Of a DNA stretch of 64,000 bases, positions 38,040 to 49,256 are shown piece by piece. This DNA is from Drosophila persimilis (Eukaryota > Arthropoda > Insecta > Diptera > Drosophilidae). The position numbers were made by a program, and so were the translations under genes. The DNA lies in NCBI RefSeq assembly GCF_003286085.1, contig NW_020825294.1:13848501-13912500 (forward strand). The letters run 5' to 3'. The notes under the pieces were generated by a model. That model searched no databases. It was given only the letters and a program-made list of their open reading frames with translations, and was not told the DNA's origin. Each line of letters opens with the position of its first letter. Within the stretch, counting starts at the first letter, position 1.

Positions 38040-38990
38040 GTTACTTTTAGTGACGAAAGTCCCGCGACTGCATCCGCTGCTCCTACCCGCTCGGCCGATC
38101 CAACAGCGACCCCCCGGACGAAGACAACGCACCGGAATCTCGACCACGCCAGACCCATCAACGTACCAGTGACAACGCACCAGAATCCCAACCACGCCAG
38201 ACCCATCAACGTACCAGTGACAACGCACCAGAATCCCAACCACGCCAGACCCAGCAACGTACCAGTGACAACGCACCAGAATCCCAACCACGCCAGACCC
38301 ATCAACGTAACCATGACAACGCACCAGAATCTCGACCACGCCAGACCCAGCAATGTACCAGTGACAACGCAACAGAATCCAACCACGCCAGACCCATCAA
38401 CGTAACCATGACAACGCACCAGAATCTCGAACACGCCAGACCCAGCAACGCCACCCGAACCCAACCCACAATTCGATACGACCACGCCAGAACTATAAAC
38501 GAAGATTCGACGGAGACGCCTGCGACACCGCTGGACACACCCAGGGCCAGTCCGTCCGCCTCGAAGAACACCCAGAGCAACGAAGATTCGACGGAGACGA
38601 CTGCGACACCGCTGGACACACCCAGGGCCAGTCCGTCCGCCTCGAAGAACACCCAAAGCAACGAGGATTCGATGGAGACGACTGCGACACCGCTGGACGC
38701 ACCCAGGTCCAGTCCGTCTGCCTCGAAAACCACCCAGCGTATCCCTACCAAGACAACTGACCTAAGCCACGACCACGCCAGAACCAGCAGTAACATCAGG
38801 ACAACGTTTCTAAGTTTCGACCACGCCAGACTCAGCAGCAATATCAGGAAAACGCTTCTAAGCCCCGACCACGCCAGACCCAGCCGCAATACAAGGACAA
38901 CGCATCGAAGCTTCGACCACGCCAGACCCAGCAGTAATACAAGGACAACGCATCTAAGCCCCGACCGAGACGGACCCGGCGGCGCTAAGA
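38040..38990 (+). repeat. Repetitive Pro-RT linker A
   Basis: Coding tandem repeats between protease and RT: 48-bp units (16 residues, HARPINVPVTTHQNPN type) at about 38147-38430; 81-bp units (DSTETTATPLDTPRASPSAS) at about 38500-38740; then 60-bp units ending near 38960. One base lost at about 38378 breaks the frame in A. Copy B has more 48-bp units and fewer 81-bp units. Confidence 0.85.
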
Positions 38991-39757
38991 ATACAACACG
39001 ATCGACGCGAGCCAAATCGGAAGTGCGCAGCAGTGCGGCTCAATCAGAGCGAACGACCCCACGGGAAACCAGCATCGTTCTACACCGCGACCCGCTACGC
39101 CAGGAAGACCACGGCCCCGAAGGACAGGAGCGGGTCAAGGTAGACCAACTCGCATCTATCCCCCCAAAGGATTATCAACTCGCCCCTTTAGCCGATGCCG
39201 CGGCCGGTCGACAACGCAACCCTTTTCGAAGATCAGACTCGACTGACCCTATCACCGTGAACCTCGCCATCATAACATGTGCCCTTCTCGAAGAAATCTC
39301 GCCACCGACAGCCCCCATCACCGAACCACCCTTCCCGCCGTGGGTAGCCGAGTTTTTGAAGCAAAAATTGGCCAAGTTCGAGGGATTGGAGGGCGTGTCT
39401 CACATAGCTGAGCATACCATCACTCTGAAGGACGACAAGCCGATAAAGCAGAGGTACTTCCCCAAAAATCCGGCCATGCAGAAAATCATCAATGCTCAGG
39501 TCGACGAGTTGCTGCAAGACGGGCGAATCGAAGCTTCAAAAAGCCCACACAGCGCTCCCATCGTACTGGTGGGAAAGAAGACAGGCGAGATGCGGATGTG
39601 CGTAGACTACCGACAACTCAACGCGCAATCAATACCCGACGCCTACCCACTGCCCAGGATCAACCACATCATCGAGAGGTTCCGTAACGCACGTTACATC
39701 TCGACATTGGACCTGAAGAACGGGTATTGGCAGATCCCTATGGCCGAGGGGAGCCGA
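38990..39757 (+). pseudogene. Osvaldo-like RT A, N-terminal part
   Basis: Ty3/gypsy reverse transcriptase: HTITLKDDKPIKQRYF, QVDELLQDGRIEASKSPHSA, MRMCVDYRQLNAQSIPDAY and STLDLKNGYWQIPMAE with the first catalytic Asp. After MAE the sequence jumps to EPKKCSFFQKSIVYLGH in another frame: the whole palm with the YxDD motif is missing. The same junction occurs in copy B at 48852-48869. No polymerase activity possible. Confidence 0.92.
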
Positions 39758-40299
39758 AGAAATGCAGCTTCTTCCAGAAAAGCATCGTATACCTGGGACA
39801 TGTCATTAGTGAGCAGGGTATACACACCGACCCAGATAAGATCGTCGCCGTCCGGAAGTTGGCCCCACCCAGTTCAATAAAGAAGCTTCGACGCTGCCTA
39901 GGAAAGGCATCGTGGTACCGGAGGTTTGTCCCAAACTTCGCGACGATTGTACAACCAATGACTAACCTCCTGAAGAAGGAGAAAATGTGGATCTGGAGTG
40001 ACGAACAGCAGGCCGCTTTCGAGGAGTTGAAGGAGAAGTTAACCCAAGCCCCCGTTTTAGCCTGCCCGGATTTCACGGAGAGGTTCGCCATACAAACAGA
40101 CGGAAGCGACTACGGCCTAGGGGCAGTCCTGACGCAACAGATCAGCGGAGAAGAGAGGGTCATAGCCTACGCCAGTCGAAGGCTCTTGACAGCAGAAAAA
40201 AACTACTCGGCCACAGAAAAGGAGTCTGGGTCATCAGAAAATTACGATGCTACCTGGAGGGCTACCACTTCGACGCCATCACCGACCATCTCGCCTTGA
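39758..40299 (+). pseudogene. Osvaldo-like RT connection and RNase H A
   Basis: PKKCSFFQKSIVYLGHVIS, LRRCLGKASWYRRFVPNFA, then RNase H start FAIQTDGSDYGLGAVLTQQ, ERVIAYASRRLL and NYSATEKE. A frameshift after ATEKE destroys the next motif; the frame recovers at about 40290 with LKWLNSINNPTGRIARWAL. Inactive. Confidence 0.85.
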
Positions 40300-41525
40300 A
40301 GTGGTTAAACTCGATCAATAATCCAACCGGTCGCATCGCCCGTTGGGCGCTGGAACTCCAACAGTATCGCTTTGACGTGCTTTACCGACGTGGAAGCCAA
40401 AACATCGTAGCAGACGCTCTTTGCCGGCAACCTATCGACACCATACAGCGAGCCCTAGAAGACCTGCCCACCTGCCCCTGGATACAAAGGTTGCTCAAAC
40501 GTATCCAGTCACGACCTGAGGAATGCAGAGAATTTATAATCGAGAACGGACAGATCTACCGGCAGCCTGGACACCGACCAATCGAGGAAGAATCTCACCA
40601 GTGGAAGTTATGCGTCACCAGTGGCCATCGTAGACGAGTGTTAGAAGAATGCCACGATCACCCGACCGCCAGAAACCTAGGAATACGGAAGACTACCACT
40701 CGGGTAACCCAACGATATTACTGGCCAGGACTCTACAGAGACGTGGCCCGATACGTGAAACATTGCGAAAGCTGCCACTTGGAGAAGGCGTTCCGAGAGA
40801 GGATACTCTGCCGATTCGGGGTCCCGTGGAAGTTTGTGTGCGACAACGGAACACAATTCACTAGTCGGTCCTTCCGGAAATTTTGCGAGGTGGCAGGAAT
40901 GGATCTCGAGCACACCGCGCCGTATACCCCTCAGCAAAACCCGACGGAGAGGGCAAACCGGACCATCAAGACAATGATTGCACAATACGTCGACGGGGAC
41001 CAACGGACCTGGGACGATCTCCTCCCCGAGTTAAGCTTGGCCATAAACAGCAGCACGTCGGACACCACGGGCTTCAGCCCGGCCTTTTTGGTACTCGGAC
41101 GAGAACCAAGGCTACCAGGAGCCTTGTACGACGAAGTGACCCCAGGATTAGGAAATGAACCTGCCCACGAGAAGGCGACACGACTGCAGGAAGTGTTCAA
41201 GGTCGTGCAGGAGAACACCCAACGGGCATCCCAAGAGCAGAAGAGAACATACGACCTCCGGCGGCTCGAGTGGCTACCCGAACTAGGAACCCTAGTCCTC
41301 CTTCGGCAGCATCACTTATCCAAAGCCGCCGACGGTTTCGCGGCAAAATTGGCCCCTAAGTACGACGGGCCGTACAAGGTAACCCGATTCTTATCTCCGA
41401 ACGTAGTTCGACTACAGATTCAACGAGGCAAACAAAGGAAAACAGCGAGTTTAGCTGACTTAAAGGCGTTCCACGGAGTGGACCACGCTGAGGAGAACCC
41501 GACGACACTGGAGAGACCCGAATGA
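40296..41525 (+). pseudogene. Osvaldo-like integrase A, core deleted
   Basis: End of RNase H (LKWLNSINNPTGRIARW, GSQNIVADALCRQ), then integrase zinc finger (HDHPTARNLGIRKTTTRVTQRYYWPG...CESCHLEKA). The core jumps from there to FRERILCRFGVPWKFVCDNGTQFTSRSF, skipping about 60 residues with the first catalytic Asp. PYTPQQNPTERANRTIKTMI supplies the Glu region. C-terminal KLAPKYDGPYKVTRFLSPNVVRL is chromodomain-free. Open but inactive. Confidence 0.88.
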
Positions 41526-41774
41526 CCTGCCGACTTCGCAAGGGCCACTTGCGGTAGCGCGCTACCGTAACGTCCTCGCCCCGTAAGGGGCGCGACCCAC
41601 GAAACCGTAAGCTACGTATACATCCCCTTATGGGATTAGATAAGTACTACACCACATGTAAATATCTTCTTACTCGCACCGCTCAAGCAGGACAGGGGGA
41701 GGGTATTAATACTTCTAGTTAAGACAGGCAGGTTCTAACCGACAGGCATTTTCTCCCTAGAATCGACTGAAGAC

Positions 41775-42452
41775 ATGAAGCGTCTAAGAGACGGAAGGCA
41801 AGCTCGGCCCCTAGGGGCAAATGGTGATGAGACGGGACACCCTAGCGGAGACCAGCTGCCTGAAGTCCCGGCATCTGCCGACGAACCAACGACAAACCGG
41901 GCTCGCGGCTGGATCGTCGACCCCAATGGGCGATCCGCCTCCCGTCAAGCCCAGCTGAGGCGGGTCGGAGAGGCGACACTTCGACAACCGGACAGGCTGC
42001 CATGGGGCCAGCGCGCGGCAGCCATCCAAAGGTGGATCGACCGACAAACCCAGGACCCGGGGAGCGACGCCGAAGAGGAAGTAGAGCCCGATGGCCGCTT
42101 CGCAACCGCAGGTGTCCGCTCGGGGCCTAATCGCGACGTCGCCGCCATGAATCGCCGTTGGTTCGGGAGTTATGGGGCTATCGACGACGACAACGCGACA
42201 ACAGACACCGACGAGCACGAGACAATAATACGCGTCGCTCAAAGCCTGGCGTCCACGCTGCAGGACGAAGGGAACAGACACCCACTAGCTCGCGGGAACG
42301 AATGGGACTCGCCCCTTTGGGCCGAGTGGAACCTGGCCGGTCAAGGTCGGGCAGCCACCCCTCCAGCAGTACACCACGAGGACGAATCCGGGGACGGTGC
42401 TGACCACACTACTCCGACGTGTCCCACGCAAGCGATACAGGCGGGGAAGTAG
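41775..42452 (+). CDS. Osvaldo-like ORF3a, unknown protein (A)
   Basis: 225 residues from ATG (gac-ATG-AAG), 250 bp after integrase. Hydrophilic, rich in Arg, Asp, Glu, Ala and Pro, with no signal peptide or membrane segment, so not an envelope protein. Notable stretches: RGWIVDPNGRSASRQAQLRR, LPWGQRAAAIQRWIDRQTQD, IIRVAQSLASTLQDEGNRHP. Nearly identical in copy B (50745-51422). I recognise no family. Confidence 0.65.
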   Translation: MKRLRDGRQARPLGANGDETGHPSGDQLPEVPASADEPTTNRARGWIVDPNGRSASRQAQLRRVGEATLRQPDRLPWGQRAAAIQRWIDRQTQDPGSDAEEEVEPDGRFATAGVRSGPNRDVAAMNRRWFGSYGAIDDDNATTDTDEHETIIRVAQSLASTLQDEGNRHPLARGNEWDSPLWAEWNLAGQGRAATPPAVHHEDESGDGADHTTPTCPTQAIQAGK

Positions 42453-43117
42453 GACACCAACGCTACGACGGAGGGTCCGATTCCGGGTCCCTCATGAGCC
42501 TGAGCTTCGCGCCCCAGGCGAACCAGCAGTGGGCACCAGCCAACCCGTCAGGGTCAGATGACGTGCCGCCTCCCCTCGTAGCCGCCCACGCCGTACTACC
42601 CCCACAACGTCCCGATGAGGGAGTCGTTGACTTCGACTCCGAAGAGAGCCTTCCGCTGGAGTATGGCGAGATGGCCGACCTGCTGCAGATCCTCCGACTC
42701 CACCCTACGGTAACCGCGGTGCAGGACGACCCGGAATGGGCAGAGGCTTCCCCCGAATGGCGTACCAACGCGCCAGGTCGACAGTTGCCCCGGGACCTCA
42801 TATCCAACATCACCGTGTTCTTACGCGATCGCGCCTACCGACTGGGAGTCCGGCGACTGGAGGTCCATGACGGCACTTGCTTCCGCATAAAGATTACCCG
42901 CAGCCGGACCGTCACCGTCACTCTTCGCTCCACCCACATTTTTTTTCACCCATCAGTTCGTCGTCATTTTCACATTGGACGGACTCGAGATTACGTTATT
43001 ACGCCAGCAGCGAGACAGAGAGACGAAAGTCACCGGCGCAGCGTAGACGCCGAACGACGGCGGCAGCCCTCTGCCGCCGACGCTGGATCGGCAGAGCCAG
43101 CAGAACGAGAGCTCTGA
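42419..43117 (+). CDS. Osvaldo-like ORF3b, unknown protein (A)
   Basis: Frame -1 to ORF3a, overlapping it by 34 nt. The first ATG is at 42494; upstream residues (ASDTGGEV) would need frameshifting from ORF3a, so ORF3a/3b may be one protein split by a shared lesion or by programmed shifting. Acidic N-terminal half (DEGVVDFDSEESLPLEYGEM), basic C-terminal half (DLISNITVFLRDRAYRLGVR, CFRIKITRSRTVTVTLR). In A the frame runs on into LTR2 because the stop was deleted. No known domain. Confidence 0.6.
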   Translation: MSHASDTGGEVGHQRYDGGSDSGSLMSLSFAPQANQQWAPANPSGSDDVPPPLVAAHAVLPPQRPDEGVVDFDSEESLPLEYGEMADLLQILRLHPTVTAVQDDPEWAEASPEWRTNAPGRQLPRDLISNITVFLRDRAYRLGVRRLEVHDGTCFRIKITRSRTVTVTLRSTHIFFHPSVRRHFHIGRTRDYVITPAARQRDESHRRSVDAERRRQPSAADAGSAEPAEREL

Positions 43118-44530
43118 GGCTGGAGAAGGAGAACGTGGATTAAAAGAGGGGGATTCGTTTTGAAGCAGTCGTAAGGGTCGGACGCGTTTGCGGACGAAAT
43201 TCGAGTGGCGCACGAAAAGTAAGACACGTGGCGGACCAGATCCACGCCAACGCGACCAGTGACACGGAGGAGATCCTGCATCTACGCTGCACCCACGGAG
43301 AAGAAGAGGTTTACGACGAATACAAGCGTGGGAGTTCAGGGGTAAGCGAGTCTCTAGACGTGCATACGGGCTGCTGAGCGGTGCGATAGGTAGGGAACCA
43401 AGAAGGAATAAAGTGAAATGTAATATAACAGAAACATAGCCCGACCACCAACAATCTATACACTAGGTAACCTGGAGGCCCGAGGCTTCATCTTCTCTGC
43501 CCTTCCTCCCGCCTCTTGCCCGAGTCTGTGTGATTTCATCCAGTAGTTCGTAGCCCGACAGGATCCTGAGGTCGCTGTCCGGCGATTGCCTAGGCGTTCT
43601 CGGCGATACCTGTCCCCTCCGCATGATTCCATCCAGTAGTTTGTGACCCCGCAGGGTCCCGAGGCCGCTATCCGACGATCGTCTAAGCGCCCCCCGGTGA
43701 CTCCTGTTGGTGTCTCGCCTGATCCCCGTAGTTCCCTGGGTCCCGAAGGGGCTGTCCGGCGATTGCCTAAGCCCTCTCGGCGATACCGGCCCTGTATGAT
43801 AAAGACTTTCCCAGTAATGTTTAACCCGATAGTGTCCCGTGAGTGCTATCCGGCGATTGCCTAGGCGCTCTCGGCGATACGCGTCGGTACTCTCGTACTC
43901 GTAGTAATTCTTAATTCGGCGGTGTCCCGTAAGTGCTATCCGGCGATTGCCTGGGCACTCTCGGTGATGCTTGCCGGTATCCCCGACCCCCGTAGTAATT
44001 CTTAGTTCGACAGTGTCCCGTAAGTGCTATCCGGCGATTGCCTAAGCACTCTCGGTGACGCCCGTCGATATCTCTGATCCTCGTAGTAATTCTTAGGCCG
44101 ACAGGGTCCCGTAAGTACCGTCCGGCGATAGCCTAGGTACTCTCGGCGATACTTGTCGGTATTTCCGCATAGCAAAGTTCCCCTTTCCGCGTCGTAGTAA
44201 TTCTTAGGCCGACAGGGTCCCGTAAGTACTGTCCGGCGGTAGCCTAGGTACTCTCGGTGACACCTGTCGGTATTATCGCATAGCAAAGGCCCCCGCATTG
44301 ATCCCGAGTTCGGTGGGGGTTCTGAAGGCGCTATTCGGCGATAACCGGAGTGCTCTCGGTGGGACCAACCGCCACGTCCCATGATACGTCCGCTCCCGTC
44401 CACGGGACTGCTGCCCCGTCCCCCATCGTCTGTCCGAAATACGGAGTCCCGGCAAATTATAAATGTGGCTGTAATTTCGACCCTGGAGTAGACTGAGATA
44501 TATACCCCAGCCCAGGATCGCTTCCTTACA
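42926..44530 (+). repeat. Osvaldo-like LTR2 (shared, internally deleted)
   Basis: Serves as the 3' LTR of A and 5' LTR of B. The PPT and first bases (through tgtgagggagtgta) are missing: cactcttcg joins cgctccaccc directly. A second deletion of about 550 bp occurs at ttacgttatta/cgccagcagcg. The 91-111-bp array is at 43540-44370. Confidence 0.88.
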
Positions 44531-44532
44531 GA

Positions 44533-44550
44533 TGGCGCCCGAGCAGGGAC
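44533..44550 (+). promoter_or_regulatory. Primer-binding site (tRNA-Lys), element B
   Basis: TGGCGCCCGAGCAGGGAC, identical to 30536-30553. Confidence 0.88.
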
Positions 44551-45551
44551 TCCGGGATTCCGTTATGTTTTGGGGCGCTAAGTGGAACAGTCGATCAGAA
44601 AACGTGTAGCAGGGGGAATCGGGACTGTACTATGCGCAAGCACGGCCAGTCGGAATCATTAAGACAAGAATAGCTGTATATCTCTGAAAAAAAAACCGCA
44701 CGTGAGGCCGCCCATCATCCACGTACAGCAGAGGCTGGCTTCCCTAACCTCCCTAGCAACAGTGTCAACACGTGGCCGCCGCGCCCACACGAGGAGGAGA
44801 GTGCCGCGGCGAGGCGGCAGAGAAAGAGAACCGAGCCGAAGCTGGGCAGAAATCGTTAGAGAGAGAGCGACACGCGGCGAGCAGAGAGTCGTGACCGGTG
44901 GTGGCCGAGCGAGCGTCGGAATCCTCCCGAAGAGCAACCAGCCCGGCTATATATTTCGTACTCAGACCCAGAAGAAGATAGTCCACGCCCGGCCCCCAGC
45001 GAAGATAGTCAACGCCCGGCCCTCAGCGAGAATAGTCAATGACCGGCCCTAAGCGCGGGCAGTCAACGCCCGGTCTTCAGAGCAGTCATTCAATGCACGG
45101 TCTTCAGCGTGATCATTCAAAGCCTACAAAACTATAGCTGAAAGTAAACGCCCGGCCTTCGAAGTGATCAGTCAGCGTTCAGCCATCAACACGGGACGAG
45201 ATCCAACGCTTAAATCAACGAACCCAGCACGACCAGGACCACAAGGACAATTCCCGGGACAACGATAGCAAGGACTATCGCCCGGCCTAGCAAGGATCAA
45301 CAGTCAGGACAATTCCAAGGACAACGATAGCAAGGACTATCGACCAGGACCCCAAGCAGCAAGGACGCCAAGGACGCCTCCACTGGACAACCGTGTTAAC
45401 CGTGCATACGCCGCGCCTCCGTGACTAGCCCCAAGGACTCCGGTATTCAGTGCGTTACCTAAGAAAAGATTCTACCGGAGGGTCAATACGTGATACTACC
45501 GTCGGGAACGCGAAAGACCTCGAAGTGCCAGTTCGACCACCGTGCTTCGAC
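44551..45551 (+). other. Osvaldo-like leader B
   Basis: Noncoding leader. It contains the 79-bp stretch (44771-44849) missing from A at the LINE insertion, a short version of the 28-bp minisatellite (44985-45160), and duplicated caaggacaacgatagcaaggactatcg blocks near 45242-45342. Confidence 0.7.
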
Positions 45552-46749
45552 ATGGGGGTACAGTGGATTTCGTATCGGCGCAAGGACGAATTGCAGGCCA
45601 TCGCCGCCGAATTCGGCCTCGGTGAAACCGGGACAGTGGACGAACTGCGCAGCCGGATATCGGCCTTTATTTCGCGCGGTGAGCATCCGACTGCGATCGA
45701 AAAACGGATCAAAGAGCTCGGAATGGTCTTCGACAGCGCACCCAGCCCGAGAAGCCCGAGGAATACGTCTCCGTCGCCGGGACCGAGTCAGCGAGAGCTG
45801 AAGGAAGGGATCTGCGCGGATCAGCCTCTATCTATCATAATTCCCGAGTTCCCGCGTGCAGCTCACGGCGACTCTGGCCGGCTTAAAACCACGACTGACC
45901 GGCGACATGGTGACAATCACCACCAGCACCGCTTCCCCGAGGAAGCCGGAACTGGTCGGATGCGCTGGCTTTCATCAAACGGTTGGAAGAAAGGGTCGAC
46001 TCATATGGCGGAAGCCCAGCACAACTGCCGCGAGCCATCTCCGGGCTACTAACTGGCAAGGCAGAAGGATGGTTTAGGACGTTCCAGATGCAAGGCAAGC
46101 CATGGACCGAGTTCCGGAAGGAGTTCTTGGAGTTCTTCCTACCCCCGCGATACTTTCAGCGCTTGGAAGATACGATCCGCTCCCGTCGCCAACGACCCCG
46201 AGAAGCCTTTCAGGACTACTTGATCGACCTCCGACTCATGATGCAACGAGCTCAGTATACTCCAGACAGGGAGCTGGACAGGATCTACGAGAACCTTCGG
46301 CCGGAATACCAACTGTTCACCCGTAGACATGAGTTCGAGACGTTGCGAGAACTGACACAATTGATAGTAGCATACGAGACAACGTGGCACCGCGAACAAA
46401 CCCATCCAGCTAACGACCGCCCAAATACGAAAGCCAGAACGCCATCATACCAAGGACCCGGATTATCCACCCTACAGCATGCCCCTCCAGACGACACCGG
46501 GCCCCCCCGGAGCGCCGAGACCCAGGATGGAGACCGGCCGGTGAACACACGCCGGGCCTGCCGGAATTGCGGTGAGGAAGGTCATTTCAGCAGTTCATGC
46601 AGGAATCGGCGAGTGCTATTCTGTTGGGAGTGTGGCTGTCGCGGCATCCGGACGATCGACTGCTGTAGGCTATCCGAGTCGGGAAACGGGCCGAGTCTCC
46701 GCTCGTCAGGGAACCGATCGGAGACATACCTCCAGGGCCCCCAGGAGTA
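45552..46749 (+). pseudogene. Osvaldo-like Gag B, frameshifted
   Basis: Same architecture and same frameshift as Gag A: SAP-like VQWISYRRKDELQAIAAEFG, then capsid from LEERVDSYGGSPAQLPR and CRNCGEEGHFSSSC. It lacks an 18-bp stretch near 46515 that A has (GDASRVV region). GGGCCCC before the stop at 46747-46749. Confidence 0.85.
46735..46741 (+). promoter_or_regulatory. Candidate -1 slippery site, gag-pro B
   Basis: GGGCCCC in the same phase as in copy A (37820-37826). Confidence 0.45.
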
Positions 46750-47160
46750 ACTCATCCCTTAAGTTTGGAAGGAGGCAGGAACGCCGCGCTAGTAACCATC
46801 GAAGGAGTACCGCTCACAGCTACCCTCGACTCGGGAGCAACGCAGTCGTTCGTCAGTCAACGCATCGCTCATGAAGTAAGTACCGGAGGGAACGCACGGA
46901 ATATAAGGACTACCGTCCGCCTGGCGGATGGTACAGCAAAGGAGGTGACGCAAGCAGTTTCAGTCAAGGTGCGTCTGGATGAACAGGAAACGCGGGTGAT
47001 TCTATTAGTCCTACCCATGGTAGTGGACGACATCATACTGGGGCTCGATTTCCTTTGCGGCGTCCAGGCCATAATACAATGCGGACGAGCGTACTTGCAG
47101 TTGACCCAGGGGGCGATCCGGGAAACCAACCCAAACCCACCTCATCCTCGAATCAGCCCC
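46750..47160 (+). pseudogene. Osvaldo-like protease B
   Basis: More complete than A. ALVTIEGVPLTATLDSGATQSF carries D-S-G; VVDDIILGLDFLCGVQAII is the C-terminal psi-loop region; LQLTQGAIRETNPNPP follows. The domain looks whole but is out of frame with the following linker, which is read in another frame from about 47160. Confidence 0.8.
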
Positions 47161-48116
47161 GCATGGTTACTTTTAGTGACGAAAGTCCCGCGACTGCATC
47201 CGCTGCTCCTACCCGCTCGGCCGATCCAACAGCGACGAAGACAACGCACGGGATTCTCGACCACACCAGACCCAGAAATGTACCAGTGACAACGCACCAG
47301 AAACCCAACCACGCCAGACCCATCAACGTACCAGTGACAACGCACCAGAATCCCAACCATGCCAGACCCATCAACGTACCAGTGACAACGCACCAGAATC
47401 CCAACCACGCCAGACCCATCAACGTACCAGTGACAACGCACCAGAATCCCAACCACGCCAGACCCATCAACGTAACCATGACAACGCACCAGAATCTCGA
47501 CCACGCCAGGCCCATCAACGTAACCATGACAACGCACCAGAATCTCGACCACGCCAGACCCAGCAATGTACCAGTGACAACGCACCAGAATCCCAACCAC
47601 GCCAGACCCATCAACGTAACCATGACAACGCCCCAGAATCTCGAACACGCCAGACCCAGCAACGCCACCCGAACCCAACCCACAATTCGATACGACCACG
47701 CCAGAACCATCAACGAAGATTCGACGGAGACGACTACGACACCGCTGGACACACCCAGGGCCAGTCCGTCCGCCTCGAAGAACACCCAAAGCAACGAAGA
47801 TTCGATGGAGACGACTGCGACACCGCTGGATGCACCCAGGTCCAGTCCGTCTGCCTCGAAAACCACCCAGAGTATCCCTACCAAGACAACTGAGCTAAGC
47901 CACGACCACGTGGCAACGTTTCTAAGTTTTGACCAAGCCAGACTCAGCAGCAATATCAGGAAAACGCTTCTAAGCCCCGACCACGCCAGACCCAGCCGCA
48001 ATATAAGGACAACGCATCGAAGCTTCGACCACGCCAGACCCAGCAGTAATACAAGGACAACGCATCTAAGCCCCGACCGAGACGGACCCGGCGGCGCTAA
48101 GAATACAACACGATAG
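47160..48116 (+). repeat. Repetitive Pro-RT linker B
   Basis: About nine 48-bp coding units (HARPINVPVTTHQNPN type) at 47265-47660, two 81-bp units, and the 60-bp units. The frame stays open until a TAG at 48114-48116 (cgatag where A has cgatcg). Confidence 0.85.
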
Positions 48117-48869
48117 ACGCGAGCCAAATCGGAAGTGCGCAGCAGTGCGGCTCAATCAGAGCGAACGACCCCACGGGAAACCAGCATCGTTCTACACCGC
48201 GACCCGCTACGCCAGGAAGACCACGGCCCCGAAGGACAGGAGCGGGTCAAGGTAGACCAACTCGCATCTATCCCCCCAAAGGATTATCAACTCGCCCCTT
48301 TAGCCGATGCCGCGGCCGGTCGACAACGCAACCCTTTTCGAAGATCAGACTCGACTGACCCTATCACCGTGAACCTCGCCATCATAACATGTGCCCTTCT
48401 CGAAGAAATCTCGCCACCGACAGCCCCCATCACCGAACCACCCTTCCCGCCGTGGGTAGCCGAGTTTTTGAAGCAAAAATTGGCCAAGTTCGAGGGATTG
48501 GAGGGCGTGTCTCACATAGCTGAGCATACCATCACTCTGAAGGACGACAAGCCGATAAAGCAGAGGTACTTCCCCAAAAATCCGGCCATGCAGAAAATCA
48601 TCAATGCTCAGGTCGACGAGTTGCTGCAAGACGGGCGAATCGAAGCTTCAAAAAGCCCACACAGCGCTCCCATCGTACTGGTGGGAAAGAAGACAGGCGA
48701 GATGCGGATGTGCGTAGACTACCGACAACTCAACGCGCAATCAATACCCGACGCCTACCCACTGCCCAGGATCAACCACATCATCGAGAGGTTCCGTAAC
48801 GCACGTTACATCTCGACATTGGACCTGAAGAACGGGTATTGGCAGATCCCTATGGCCGAGGGGAGCCGA
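48117..48869 (+). pseudogene. Osvaldo-like RT B, N-terminal part
   Basis: Identical in content to A: VDYRQLNAQSIPDAY and DLKNGYWQIPMAE, then the same junction to EPKKCSFFQKSIVYLGH with loss of the YxDD palm. Shared breakpoints mean the deletion occurred before A and B separated. Confidence 0.92.
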
Positions 48870-49256
48870 AGAAATGCAGCTTCTTCCAGAAAAGCATCGT
48901 ATACCTGGGACATGTCATTAGTGAGCAGGGTATACACACCGACCCAGATAAGATCGTCGCCGTCCGGAAGTTGGCCCCACCCAGTTCAATAAAGAAGCTT
49001 CGACGCTGCCTAGGAAAGGCATCGTGGTACCGGAGGTTTGTCCCAAACTTCGCGACGATTGTACAACCAATGACTAACCTTCTGAAGAAGGAGAAAATGT
49101 GGATCTGGAGTGACGAACAGCAGGCCGCTTTCGAGGAGTTGAAGGAGAAGTTAACCCGAGCACCCGTCTTAGCCTGCCCGGATTTCGCAGAGAGGTTCGC
49201 TCTACAAACTGACGCAAGCGACTACGGTCTAGGGGCCGTCCTGACGCAACAGATCA
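48870..49256 (+). pseudogene. Osvaldo-like RT connection and RNase H B, N-terminal
   Basis: SIVYLGHVISEQGIHTDPDK, LRRCLGKASWYRRFVPNFA, then FALQTDASDYGLGAVLTQQ (RNase H first Asp). It ends at ISGEER, where a purine-rich stretch replaces the VIAYASRRLLTAEK segment seen in A. Confidence 0.85.

Noticed and set aside
37874..38656. Long minus-strand ORFs rich in Val, Trp and Cys opposite the pol linker
   Set aside because: They are antisense shadows of the 48-bp coding repeats on the plus strand.
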